From positions 1 through 35,895 of the forward strand of contig CAYQOG010000006.1 of NCBI GenBank assembly GCA_964419095.1: a stretch of DNA of 35,895 nucleotides, written 5' to 3'. How positions within the stretch are numbered: the first letter of the stretch is position 1; each line of letters begins with the position of its first letter. A program made the position numbers and the translations under genes. This DNA comes from JAKAVK01 sp964419095 (GTDB taxonomy: Archaea; Micrarchaeota; Micrarchaeia; Micrarchaeales; CABMGC01). Under the pieces are notes generated by a model. The model did not search any database. It saw only the letters and a program-made list of their open reading frames with translations, and was not told where the DNA came from. Shown piece after piece: positions 7,008 to 12,957 of this stretch.

Positions 7008-7412
7008 ATGGAACTGGACATGTACGCAGAGGAGCTTATACACCATTACGAGCACCCTGAGAACAAGGGCGTGATGAGCAAGCCCACTGCAACGATGCAC
7101 GAGGAGAACATCTCCTGCGGGGACAAGATAGACATATATTTGCAGATAGAGAAGGGCAAGGTCACGGATGTGAAATTCCAGGGGAGCGGATGCGTAATCT
7201 CAATGGGGACCGCAAGTATGCTAACAGAGGCATTGAAAGGAAAGAGCCTTGCAGAAGTGGAGAGGATGGATAAGGCTGCTCTGTTCAAGCTGATAAACGT
7301 GGATCCTGGCCCGGTGCGCATGCACTGCGCAACTCTATCACTGAGGGCGGTGAAGAAGGCGGTTCTGAACTACGAGAAGAAGCCGATAGACATAGCAACC
7401 AAGGAGCTCTGA
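7008..7412 (+). CDS. iscU: Fe-S cluster assembly scaffold, IscU/SufU-NifU N-terminal type
   Basis: The 134-residue protein has the three scaffold cysteines in their usual contexts: C37 with D39 (ISCGDK), C62 (GSGCVISMGTASML) and C107 (RMHCATLSLRAVKKAV). These bind a transient Fe-S cluster before transfer to apoproteins. Length and the N-terminal DMYAEELIHHYEHPENKG motif match IscU/SufU proteins. The HC pair at 106-107 follows IscU, while the CATL following it follows SufU. No cysteine desulfurase or SufBC gene is adjacent. RidA follows after a 21-nt gap on the same strand. Confidence 0.92.
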   Translation: MELDMYAEELIHHYEHPENKGVMSKPTATMHEENISCGDKIDIYLQIEKGKVTDVKFQGSGCVISMGTASMLTEALKGKSLAEVERMDKAALFKLINVDPGPVRMHCATLSLRAVKKAVLNYEKKPIDIATKEL

Positions 7413-7433
7413 GCACTTGAATCGAATGATTAT

Positions 7434-7817
7434 ATGGTCCCAGAAGAGATATTCACTGACAAAGCGCCAAGGCCGGGAGGTTCGTACTCGCAGGCGCTGC
7501 GTTCAGGCAGTTTTATTTTCTGTTCCGGGCAAGTGGGAATAGACCCTAAGACGGGAGAACTTGTTCCAGGCGGCATTGAAGCGGAAACAAGGCAGGTGCT
7601 CAATAACCTGAATGCAATACTCGTCGCTGCTGGAACGGATTTTGATAAAGTTGTCAAGGTCGAGGCTTTCATCCTAGACATAAATGACTGGAAACGGTTC
7701 AACGATATATATGCGGAATACTTCAAGGGCACTAAGCCTGCCAGAGCCGCAGTGGCAGTATCGGGGCTTCCTAAGGGAGCAAAGGTCGAAGTGTCATGCA
7801 TCGCAGTGATTGGTTGA
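7434..7817 (+). CDS. ridA: RidA family enamine/imine deaminase
   Basis: A 127-residue RidA (YjgF/YER057c) protein. Typical features are GSYSQALRSGSFIFCSGQVGID near the N-terminus and the C-terminal substrate-binding block with the arginine of KPARAAVAVSGLPKGAKVEVSCIAV. RidA hydrolyses reactive 2-aminoacrylate and 2-aminocrotonate, the products of PLP-dependent serine and threonine dehydratases, and so protects PLP enzymes. The next gene is threonine dehydratase, starting 4 bases after this stop. The pairing therefore matches the biochemical logic and suggests co-translation. Confidence 0.95.
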   Translation: MVPEEIFTDKAPRPGGSYSQALRSGSFIFCSGQVGIDPKTGELVPGGIEAETRQVLNNLNAILVAAGTDFDKVVKVEAFILDINDWKRFNDIYAEYFKGTKPARAAVAVSGLPKGAKVEVSCIAVIG

Positions 7818-7821
7818 GGAA

Positions 7822-9066
7822 ATGGATGTGACTGTGAAAACGATAGACGAGGCGGCGGAGAAGCTCAAACTTATAGTGTCCACTACGCCAATGTGGCACT
7901 CGAAGAGGCTTTCTGAAGAATACGGCGCGCAGATATACTTGAAAAGAGAGGATTTGCAGGTAGTGAGGTCCTACAAGATACGCGGAGCCTACAACCTGAT
8001 GAGCTCGATCTCGGCGGCGCAGAGAAAGAAGGGCGTTGTCTGCGCAAGCGCAGGAAACCATGCCCAGGGAGTCGCACTGAGCGCCTCACTGCTCAAGATA
8101 AAGGCAGTGATCTTCATGCCTACAATAACCCCACTTCAGAAGATAGCTAGAGTTCGCCACTTCGGGGGGCAGTGGATTGAGATAAAGCTGGTAGGATCAA
8201 ACTACGACGAGGCATCAAAGGCTGCACACGAATACTGCACTAAAAACGATGCGACATTCATACATCCTTTCGATGATGAAAGGGTAATCTCAGGCCAGGG
8301 AACCGTGGGCAGGGAGATATACGAGCAACGTGACGGCAAAATTGATTATCTTGTCTGTCCCATCGGAGGAGGCGGACTCATCTCAGGAGTTGGAACTTAC
8401 ATCAAGGCAAAGTCAAAGGATACGAAGGTAGTTGGCGCAGAGCCTGCGGGTGCCCCAAGCATGTATGACTCGATAAAGCAAGGAAAACCAGCAACATTGG
8501 ATAGGATAGATACATTCGTCGACGGCGCAGCAGTGAGGGCCACAGGCAAGAAGACCTTTGAGATAGTGAAAGAGCTTGCCGATGAGATAGTTCTCGTGCC
8601 TGAAGGAAAGATCTGCACGACCATGATAGAGCTTTACCAAAATGAAGGGATAGTGGCAGAGCCTGCGGGGGCATTGTCCATTGCTGCGCTGGACAGCATC
8701 TCGAAGGGCATAAGGGGGAAGACAGTCGTCTGCGTTCTCAGCGGCGGAAACAACGACATACTCAGATATCCGGAGATCGTGGAGAGGAGCCTCATCTACG
8801 GGGGATTGAAGCACTATTTCCTGATAGACTTCGCGCAGAAGCCAGGGCAACTGCGCAAGTTCGTTGATAGCGCGCTCGGTCCGACGGACGACATATCGAG
8901 GTTTGAGTACCTGAAGAAGAATTCGAAGGAAACAGGACCTGCATTGATAGGCATAGAGCTTGCAACGAAGGAGGATCTTAAGCCATTGCTGGAAAGGATG
9001 GATAAGCTGGGGATAAGCTACAAGCGCATAACCGAGGATGATCCTCTTTACAGCTACCTCATCTGA
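7822..9066 (+). CDS. ilvA: Threonine dehydratase (threonine ammonia-lyase)
   Basis: A 414-residue PLP enzyme. K52 in VRSYKIRGAYN forms the Schiff base. SAGNHAQG (77-84), the glycine-rich phosphate loop GGGGLISG and a late SGGNND complete the fold. The last ~85 residues (YFLIDFAQKPGQLRKFV to the end) form one ACT-like regulatory domain, as in the short IlvA form of about 420 residues. It deaminates threonine to 2-oxobutyrate for isoleucine synthesis and may also use serine. I chose ATG 7822 over TTG 7810 because GGTTGAGG sits just upstream and TTG would overlap ridA. Its 3' end overlaps the convergent AlaX gene by 13 bases. Confidence 0.94.
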   Translation: MDVTVKTIDEAAEKLKLIVSTTPMWHSKRLSEEYGAQIYLKREDLQVVRSYKIRGAYNLMSSISAAQRKKGVVCASAGNHAQGVALSASLLKIKAVIFMPTITPLQKIARVRHFGGQWIEIKLVGSNYDEASKAAHEYCTKNDATFIHPFDDERVISGQGTVGREIYEQRDGKIDYLVCPIGGGGLISGVGTYIKAKSKDTKVVGAEPAGAPSMYDSIKQGKPATLDRIDTFVDGAAVRATGKKTFEIVKELADEIVLVPEGKICTTMIELYQNEGIVAEPAGALSIAALDSISKGIRGKTVVCVLSGGNNDILRYPEIVERSLIYGGLKHYFLIDFAQKPGQLRKFVDSALGPTDDISRFEYLKKNSKETGPALIGIELATKEDLKPLLERMDKLGISYKRITEDDPLYSYLI

Positions 9067-9791
9067 GCCTGAACCTCGATCTTGAGCTCTACTCTTTTGC
9101 TGTGAGAACCCTTATTGGTAAACGAGCTGAGCGCAAGTTTTCCTATTTCGTTTGAGTTGAGGACATGCAGTCCTCCATCCATCTGCATGTCAAGTCCCTC
9201 GATCTCGACTACTCTCACCGTATCGAGCTTCTTCATCAGTTCCCTGCCGGGCTCCGTCCTTACAAGATGCGGCATTTGCAAGGCTTCCTCACGTCCAACT
9301 TCCTTGACAATTATTTTCCTGCCCTCCCCGATTATCCTGTTAGTCTGGTCGAGTATCTTCTGCGCCAACTCTTTGTTCAGCTCTGGCATATCGAAGTCTA
9401 TCCTTGCCCTGTCCGAATATATCTGACTCCCGGTAGAGAGTCCCTCATTTGCATGCTGCGTTATGACAATCCCATCGAAGATGTGTATTGAGGTGTGATA
9501 TTTCATGTATGCATACCTCTTTTCCCAGTCTACCGTTCCTATGACTGCATCCCCGGCATTAAGTCCTTCAGCGCTTTCCAATGTGTGAACTACCTCATTT
9601 CCCTCTTTCTTTACATCGGTGACATTGAACTCCTTTTCATTCGATGAAAGCTTCCCCGTGTCGTTCGGCTGTCCGCCGCCAGTAGGATAGAATGCGGTCC
9701 TGTCAAGCCAAATCTTGCTGCTATCTGTTTTCGTTACCTTGCCCTCAAATTGTTTGAGATACATATCCTTTAAGTAAAGCTTTTCTGTCAT
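9054..9791 (-). CDS. alaX: AlaX-type alanyl-tRNA editing protein, atypical zinc site
   Basis: A 245-residue protein with the second AlaRS-like editing fold: RTAFYPTGGGQPNDTG near the N-terminus, then H99-x3-H103 (YHTSIH), then DMQMDGGLHVLNSNEIG near 201-217. AlaX hydrolyses mischarged Ser-tRNA(Ala) or Gly-tRNA(Ala). In the common CGGTHV motif the Cys helps bind zinc; here the aligned positions read DGGLHV, with D205 in place of Cys and L208 in place of Thr, while H209 remains. Zinc binding or specificity may therefore differ. ATG 9791 is preferred over GTG 9800, with GAGGTG upstream. Confidence 0.9.
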   Translation of the reverse strand: MTEKLYLKDMYLKQFEGKVTKTDSSKIWLDRTAFYPTGGGQPNDTGKLSSNEKEFNVTDVKKEGNEVVHTLESAEGLNAGDAVIGTVDWEKRYAYMKYHTSIHIFDGIVITQHANEGLSTGSQIYSDRARIDFDMPELNKELAQKILDQTNRIIGEGRKIIVKEVGREEALQMPHLVRTEPGRELMKKLDTVRVVEIEGLDMQMDGGLHVLNSNEIGKLALSSFTNKGSHSKRVELKIEVQAQMR

Positions 9792-9810
9792 ATTGTGCAC
9801 CTCACAAGGT

Positions 9811-9822
9811 AGTATATTAAAA
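9811..9822. promoter_or_regulatory. Shared TATA region for tRNA-Gln and alaX
   Basis: TATATTAA on the plus strand lies about 26-30 nt before the tRNA-Gln 5' end. Read on the minus strand as TTTTAATATA it lies about 26 nt before the alaX ATG at 9791. One AT-rich element could serve both directions. Confidence 0.5.
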
Positions 9823-9846
9823 GGTAGAGATAAAATAGTTATCTGC

Positions 9847-9919
9847 AGTCCCGTCGTCTAGTGGCCAAGGACAATGGACTTTGGATCCATGAACTCCAGT
9901 TCGAATCTGGGCGGGACTA
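9847..9919 (+). tRNA. tRNA-Gln (anticodon TTG)
   Basis: A full cloverleaf folds by eye. The acceptor AGTCCCG pairs with CGGGACT and the discriminator is A. The D stem is GTCT/GGAC. The anticodon stem ATGGA/TCCAT encloses the loop CTTTGGA with anticodon TTG. The T stem TCCAG/CTGGG has loop TTCGAAT. No intron is present and CCA is not encoded. The TTG anticodon reads CAA and, by wobble, CAG. Confidence 0.96.
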
Positions 9920-9987
9920 ATGTTACCCAAAGGTAGTGGTATGCTGGAGTACAGCCACTTTACGAGGGAAGCTGACTAACAATAAGG

Positions 9988-10017
9988 CTTAAATATCTAA
10001 AGTAAGTATATTTACTT
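9988..10017 (+). promoter_or_regulatory. Toxin-antitoxin promoter with palindromic operator
   Basis: A TATA box CTTAAATATC at 9988-9997 is centred about 26 nt before the antitoxin ATG at 10018, predicting a leaderless mRNA. Between them, at 10000-10017, lies AAGTAA-GTATAT-TTACTT, a perfect 6-bp inverted repeat around a nearly symmetric core. It ends at the base before the ATG. This is a natural binding site for an autoregulating antitoxin or complex. Confidence 0.6.
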
Positions 10018-10212
10018 ATGGCTGGTACAAAGGCAGGTATGGCGACATTGGAAAGAAGGCTAGATAACATAGAAGCACAGATTACTCTTATAGTCAATGC
10101 TATGAAGAAAAGGAAGATAAGCGACCTTGATAAGGGGCTTGAAGAATTGCGAACTGGAAAGGTACACAGATACAAGTCAGTTAAAGCCTTAGTCAGTGAT
10201 GTTTGGGGGTAA
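10018..10212 (+). CDS. RelB-like antitoxin
   Basis: A 64-residue protein with a helical, charged N-terminal half (MATLERRLDNIEAQITLIVNAM) and a C-terminal segment (LEELRTGKVHRYKSVKALVSDVW) that resembles the toxin-wrapping tail of archaeal RelB-type antitoxins. A RelE-like toxin gene follows 22 bases downstream. The gene begins directly after the palindrome at 10000-10017, consistent with autoregulation. It lacks an obvious ribbon-helix-helix motif, so the DNA-binding mode is uncertain. Confidence 0.7.
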   Translation: MAGTKAGMATLERRLDNIEAQITLIVNAMKKRKISDLDKGLEELRTGKVHRYKSVKALVSDVWG

Positions 10213-10234
10213 AAACCCATAGTTGTGGCCATTA

Positions 10235-10489
10235 ATGTCCTACGAAGTGGATCTTGCAGATAATGTGAAGTTCAAATTAAAGAAACTGGTTAAAAAGGAT
10301 TCCGTTACCTATAGGAGGCTTATAGATACGTTCAACAAACTTGCTGAGAACCCATATGGTATAGGCAAGTGGATGCATGGAGAATATGCCGGGGTAAGAG
10401 AAAGGCATGTCGGCCACTTCGTTTTGAAGTATGTAATAAATGACAATATAAAGACTGTGACTATAGTGGACTACGATCACCACACATAA
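10235..10489 (+). CDS. RelE/ParE superfamily mRNA interferase toxin
   Basis: An 84-residue toxin with the RelE layout: two N-terminal helices (ADNVKFKLKKLVKKD, YRRLIDTFNKLAENP), then strands around KWMHGEYAGVRERHVGHFVLKYVI and a terminal TVTIVDYDHH. The VRERHVG-x-FVLKY and DYDHH pieces are typical of archaeal RelE-type toxins that cleave mRNA on the ribosome. The ATG at 10235 gives the usual short MSYEV start; the TTG at 10223 is less likely. It is encoded after its putative antitoxin in the same transcript. Confidence 0.82.
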   Translation: MSYEVDLADNVKFKLKKLVKKDSVTYRRLIDTFNKLAENPYGIGKWMHGEYAGVRERHVGHFVLKYVINDNIKTVTIVDYDHHT

Positions 10490-10706
10490 AATAGACCCAA
10501 AGAGGATACTTTTCCTTAAAAATAGCTATAAGACATAAACTGGAACTGAATTCCATTTAGGCTGGGACTGCTGTAATTTTAGAGGGATATAACAATAATC
10601 TTCAGGTATGGTTATGCTGGAACTATCCCTTATTTTCTAAAGCGGTTCATTATGCGATAAAACAAGGTGTTATATGTTACAAGTGGCATAGGCATATGAT
10701 AAATTC
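10490..10706. other. Non-coding stretch after the toxin-antitoxin pair
   Basis: I see no gene or convincing RNA structure in these 217 bases. The region is AT-rich with stops in all frames. A TATA-like GTTATATGTT at 10671-10680 lies about 26 nt before 10701 and probably serves the membrane protein at 10707. Confidence 0.5.
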
Positions 10707-11000
10707 ATGGCGAAGAAGGATAAAATGGATAAACGATGGTTCATTGCAATAATTCCTGGAGTCATAGCGATAATGGTAATCGTATTCATAATCGCCCTAT
10801 TCCTGATAAAATTCCTCTGGGGATGGATCATTCCAGACCTATTCCCTGGCGCAGTGACGCAAGGGCTAGTGGCTAGTGCAATAGGCTGGTATACCGCTTT
10901 CAAGATAGCAATCGTGCTGGGTCTGTTGAGCGGCATATTCAAAGCCGGCAATGACCATAGCCATTGGAAGCACGACTGGAAAGGCCGGGATAAGAAGTAA
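10707..11000 (+). CDS. Small two-helix membrane protein of unknown function
   Basis: A 97-residue protein with a basic cytosolic N-terminus (MAKKDKMDKRW), a strong membrane helix (~12-36), a short GWIIPDLFPG loop, a second helix (~57-78) and a His/Lys-rich C-terminus (HSHWKHDWKGRDKK). The clustered His residues could bind metal, but nothing else indicates function. A TATA box about 26-30 nt upstream predicts a very short leader. I do not recognise a family. Confidence 0.6.
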   Translation: MAKKDKMDKRWFIAIIPGVIAIMVIVFIIALFLIKFLWGWIIPDLFPGAVTQGLVASAIGWYTAFKIAIVLGLLSGIFKAGNDHSHWKHDWKGRDKK

Positions 11001-11084
11001 TTCCAACCTTCTTGGGGCTATTTCTGTCAGACCCGAGATACCTTTATAACGTTTGACTGAGCTTAATCATTGTGGAGGATTTCT

Positions 11085-11978
11085 ATGAAGACTTATGGAG
11101 GGTCAGGACTCGCGATATTCGTTGACATTATATTTGCAGTGCTAATTGGGCTATTCTTTTACCTGGTAGTGGGACCTCTGATGGGCCTGGTGGTCGGTTT
11201 TATCTCCTTCCTTGTGCTGCTCAGCATGTCCATACGAGTAGTAAGCGAATGGAATCGCATGCCTGTGCTCAAGCTTGGCAAGTACAATGGCATAATTGGT
11301 CCTGGCTTCATAACCATACTCCCTTTCTTTGAAGTCACTCCATCAGTCATAGACCTTAGGGTGATAAACACGACATTCAGCGCAGAGCAGACGCTTACCA
11401 AGGATAACGTGCCAGTGAACGTTGATGCGATACTCTTCTGGCAGATAACCGACCCGGAGAAGGCTACGCTTAATGTGCAGTCATACAGCAACGCAGTCCA
11501 GCTTGCCTCGCAGACCGCGCTGAGGGACATAATAGGCAAGCGCACCCTCTCCGACATGCTGGCCGGAAGGGACATGATAGGCAAGGACATTGACCAAGTT
11601 ATACAGGAGCGCGTCGGGACCTGGGGCATAAAGGCGATATCCGTAGAGATACGAGATGTCAAGATACCGCAGGAGCTCCAGGACGCAATGGCAAAGGTCG
11701 CCACTGCGGACAGGGAGAAGATGGCGCGTGTAAAGCTCGCGGAGAGCGAGTCGCTTGCTGCAGACAAGATAATAGAGGCTGCCAAGAAGTACCAGAAGGA
11801 TCCCTATGCCATGCAGCTCAGGTCGCTGAACATGATGTATGAAGTGAGCCTTAACGGCAAGAACCAGATAATATTCATACCTACAGAGAGCAGGGGATTC
11901 AGCATACCTACCCCGATAGGGCTACTGGGAATGGATGAAATCGCGAAGAGCAACAAGAGGCGGATGGGAAAAAGCTGA
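11085..11978 (+). CDS. SPFH/band-7 (stomatin-like) membrane protein
   Basis: A 297-residue protein with two N-terminal membrane segments (residues ~5-47), then the SPFH domain. That domain opens at EWNRMPVLKLGKYNGIIGPGF and continues through FEVTPSVIDLRVINT, DNVPVNVDAILFWQITDPEKA and ALRDIIGKRTLSDML. A coiled helix follows (VATADREKMARVKLAESESLAADKII). Stomatin-like proteins form membrane oligomers that organise lipid domains or regulate proteases. The usual archaeal partner NfeD is not adjacent. ATG 11085 has GGAGG 7 nt upstream and is preferred to TTG 11070. A TATA at 11041-11048 precedes it, and a C/D box sRNA lies just after the stop. Confidence 0.92.
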   Translation: MKTYGGSGLAIFVDIIFAVLIGLFFYLVVGPLMGLVVGFISFLVLLSMSIRVVSEWNRMPVLKLGKYNGIIGPGFITILPFFEVTPSVIDLRVINTTFSAEQTLTKDNVPVNVDAILFWQITDPEKATLNVQSYSNAVQLASQTALRDIIGKRTLSDMLAGRDMIGKDIDQVIQERVGTWGIKAISVEIRDVKIPQELQDAMAKVATADREKMARVKLAESESLAADKIIEAAKKYQKDPYAMQLRSLNMMYEVSLNGKNQIIFIPTESRGFSIPTPIGLLGMDEIAKSNKRRMGKS

Positions 11979-11996
11979 GTCGTTGAATGTGTGTGT

Positions 11997-12056
11997 TCGT
12001 TGATGATGAGACGAGGTATTCCTGACTTATGATGAATAGAGAGTCACTGAGACGAC
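11997..12056 (+). ncRNA. Box C/D guide sRNA
   Basis: All four boxes are present in order. C ATGATGA is at 12003-12009, D' CTGA at 12022-12025, C' ATGATGA at 12029-12035 and D CTGA at 12047-12050. The C-D' spacer is exactly 12 nt, the D'-C' linker 3 nt, and the C'-D spacer 11 nt, which match archaeal C/D sRNAs. Flanks TCGT and ACGA can form a short closing stem. The D' guide (GACGAGGTATTC) and D guide (ATAGAGAGTCA) should direct 2'-O-methylation of RNA containing GAATACCTCGTC and TGACTCTCTAT, on the base paired to guide position 5. I cannot name the targets. It starts about 20 nt after the SPFH stop and may be cut from that transcript. Confidence 0.88.
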
Positions 12057-12071
12057 CTTTCATACACAATG

Positions 12072-12080
12072 TTTATATAG
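12072..12080 (+). promoter_or_regulatory. TATA box for the glutamate-kinase-like gene
   Basis: TTTATATAG would place transcription start near 12100, giving a leader of about 120 nt before the ATG at 12220. A leader of this length is unusual next to the many leaderless genes in the window. Confidence 0.5.
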
Positions 12081-12139
12081 GGCAAGTGGAATAATTAATT
12101 GTATTTGGAACGGTGAAGTGATGTACCGCCAACCGCCAT

Positions 12140-12178
12140 TGTAAAGGGGCGAAGAGGAAGACCGGCGCCAACTTTACA
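12140..12178 (+). promoter_or_regulatory. Structured 5' leader hairpin, function unknown
   Basis: TGTAAAG (12140-12146) pairs perfectly with CTTTACA (12172-12178). GGCG (12148-12151) pairs with CGCC (12166-12169) after a small internal loop, enclosing a purine-rich loop. The stem lies in the predicted leader of the glutamate-kinase-like gene and ends about 40 nt before its start. It might be a regulatory leader or part of a separate small RNA; it does not fit C/D box spacing. Confidence 0.35.
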
Positions 12179-12219
12179 TGATAAAGATCTGACCTTAAGC
12201 GCGGCAAAGGAGTGCAAAT

Positions 12220-12957
12220 ATGAACGAACTAGTTAACGGAGAGTGCTTTGTGGTAAAGATAGGGACGACCAGCGTACTAATGAATAATAGAAAGCTAGAT
12301 GACATAGTGTTAACCCATCTTGCAGCGGATATTGGAAATCTCTGGCACCATGAAGGAAAGCGTTTCGCCGTAGTGACTTCCGGAGCGCGGGAATTAGGCA
12401 GGCTAAGTCCGGATGACGACCCGAGAACTGCAGCTTCAAGGGGCATGCCGCAGCTTATGCGTGTATATACGCATCTTTTTGAGAATCAGGAAATTCATGT
12501 AGGCCAGCTCCTTGTAGAAACGAACCACTTCGACGTCATGAAGGATGACCCGGAAACAGGAGTTGCCAATGCAATAAGCCGGGCGTGGAGGGATAACACT
12601 ATAACTATAGTAAACGAGAACGATCCCCTTGCCACAAAGGTTACAACCCTTGGCGACAACGATGCGCTTGCAAGCAAGGTCGGTATAGCACTGAAGGAAA
12701 GCGGTCATAATGTCGGAGGGGTCATTTTCATGTCAGTTGAAAACGGCAATGGAGCAATGGGAAGAGGAGGCGGAGAGGCGAAAGCCCAGGCAATAAAGAG
12801 CCTTGAGCGGGAGGGAGTTCCTGCTCTTGTGGTTCCCGGAAAGAAGCCTCATGCAGTAGGTTCGCTATTTGCAGCTGATGGAGTAGATCTGAAGACCGCG
12901 CTGATGGAAAGCGCAAGAGTCAGAGAAGTTCAGGGAAGGAAAGCCGTAAGAGCTTAG
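12220..12957 (+). CDS. Amino-acid-kinase family protein, glutamate 5-kinase-like, shortened
   Basis: A 245-residue protein matching glutamate 5-kinase in the first 150 residues: K13 in VVKIGTTSV, the VVTSGARELGR phosphate loop, HVGQLLVETNHF and the block TIVNENDPLATKVTTLGDNDALASKVG. Glutamate 5-kinase phosphorylates glutamate in proline synthesis. The family's LTDVDGLY-like segment reads IFMSVENGNG here, and about 35 residues before GGGEAKAQAI appear to be missing, as is the PUA domain. Catalysis or specificity may be altered. The start has AGGAGTG upstream. No gamma-glutamyl-phosphate reductase gene is adjacent. It ends 4 bases inside the convergent ProRS gene. Confidence 0.72.
   Translation: MNELVNGECFVVKIGTTSVLMNNRKLDDIVLTHLAADIGNLWHHEGKRFAVVTSGARELGRLSPDDDPRTAASRGMPQLMRVYTHLFENQEIHVGQLLVETNHFDVMKDDPETGVANAISRAWRDNTITIVNENDPLATKVTTLGDNDALASKVGIALKESGHNVGGVIFMSVENGNGAMGRGGGEAKAQAIKSLEREGVPALVVPGKKPHAVGSLFAADGVDLKTALMESARVREVQGRKAVRA

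Noticed and set aside
7810..7821. TTG start at 7810 for threonine dehydratase
   Set aside because: The ATG at 7822 has GAGG just upstream and avoids overlap with ridA; the four extra residues are not part of the family's N-terminus.
12121..12144. Seven-codon leader peptide (MYRQPPL) before the glutamate-kinase-like gene
   Set aside because: Very short, with no attenuator-like arrangement visible and only a weak ribosome binding site; probably chance inside a structured leader.
12117..12194. A second C/D-like RNA (GTGATGT ... CTGA)
   Set aside because: Box C is imperfect, there is no D' box at 12 nt, and ATGATAA lies too close to CTGA for a C'-D unit.
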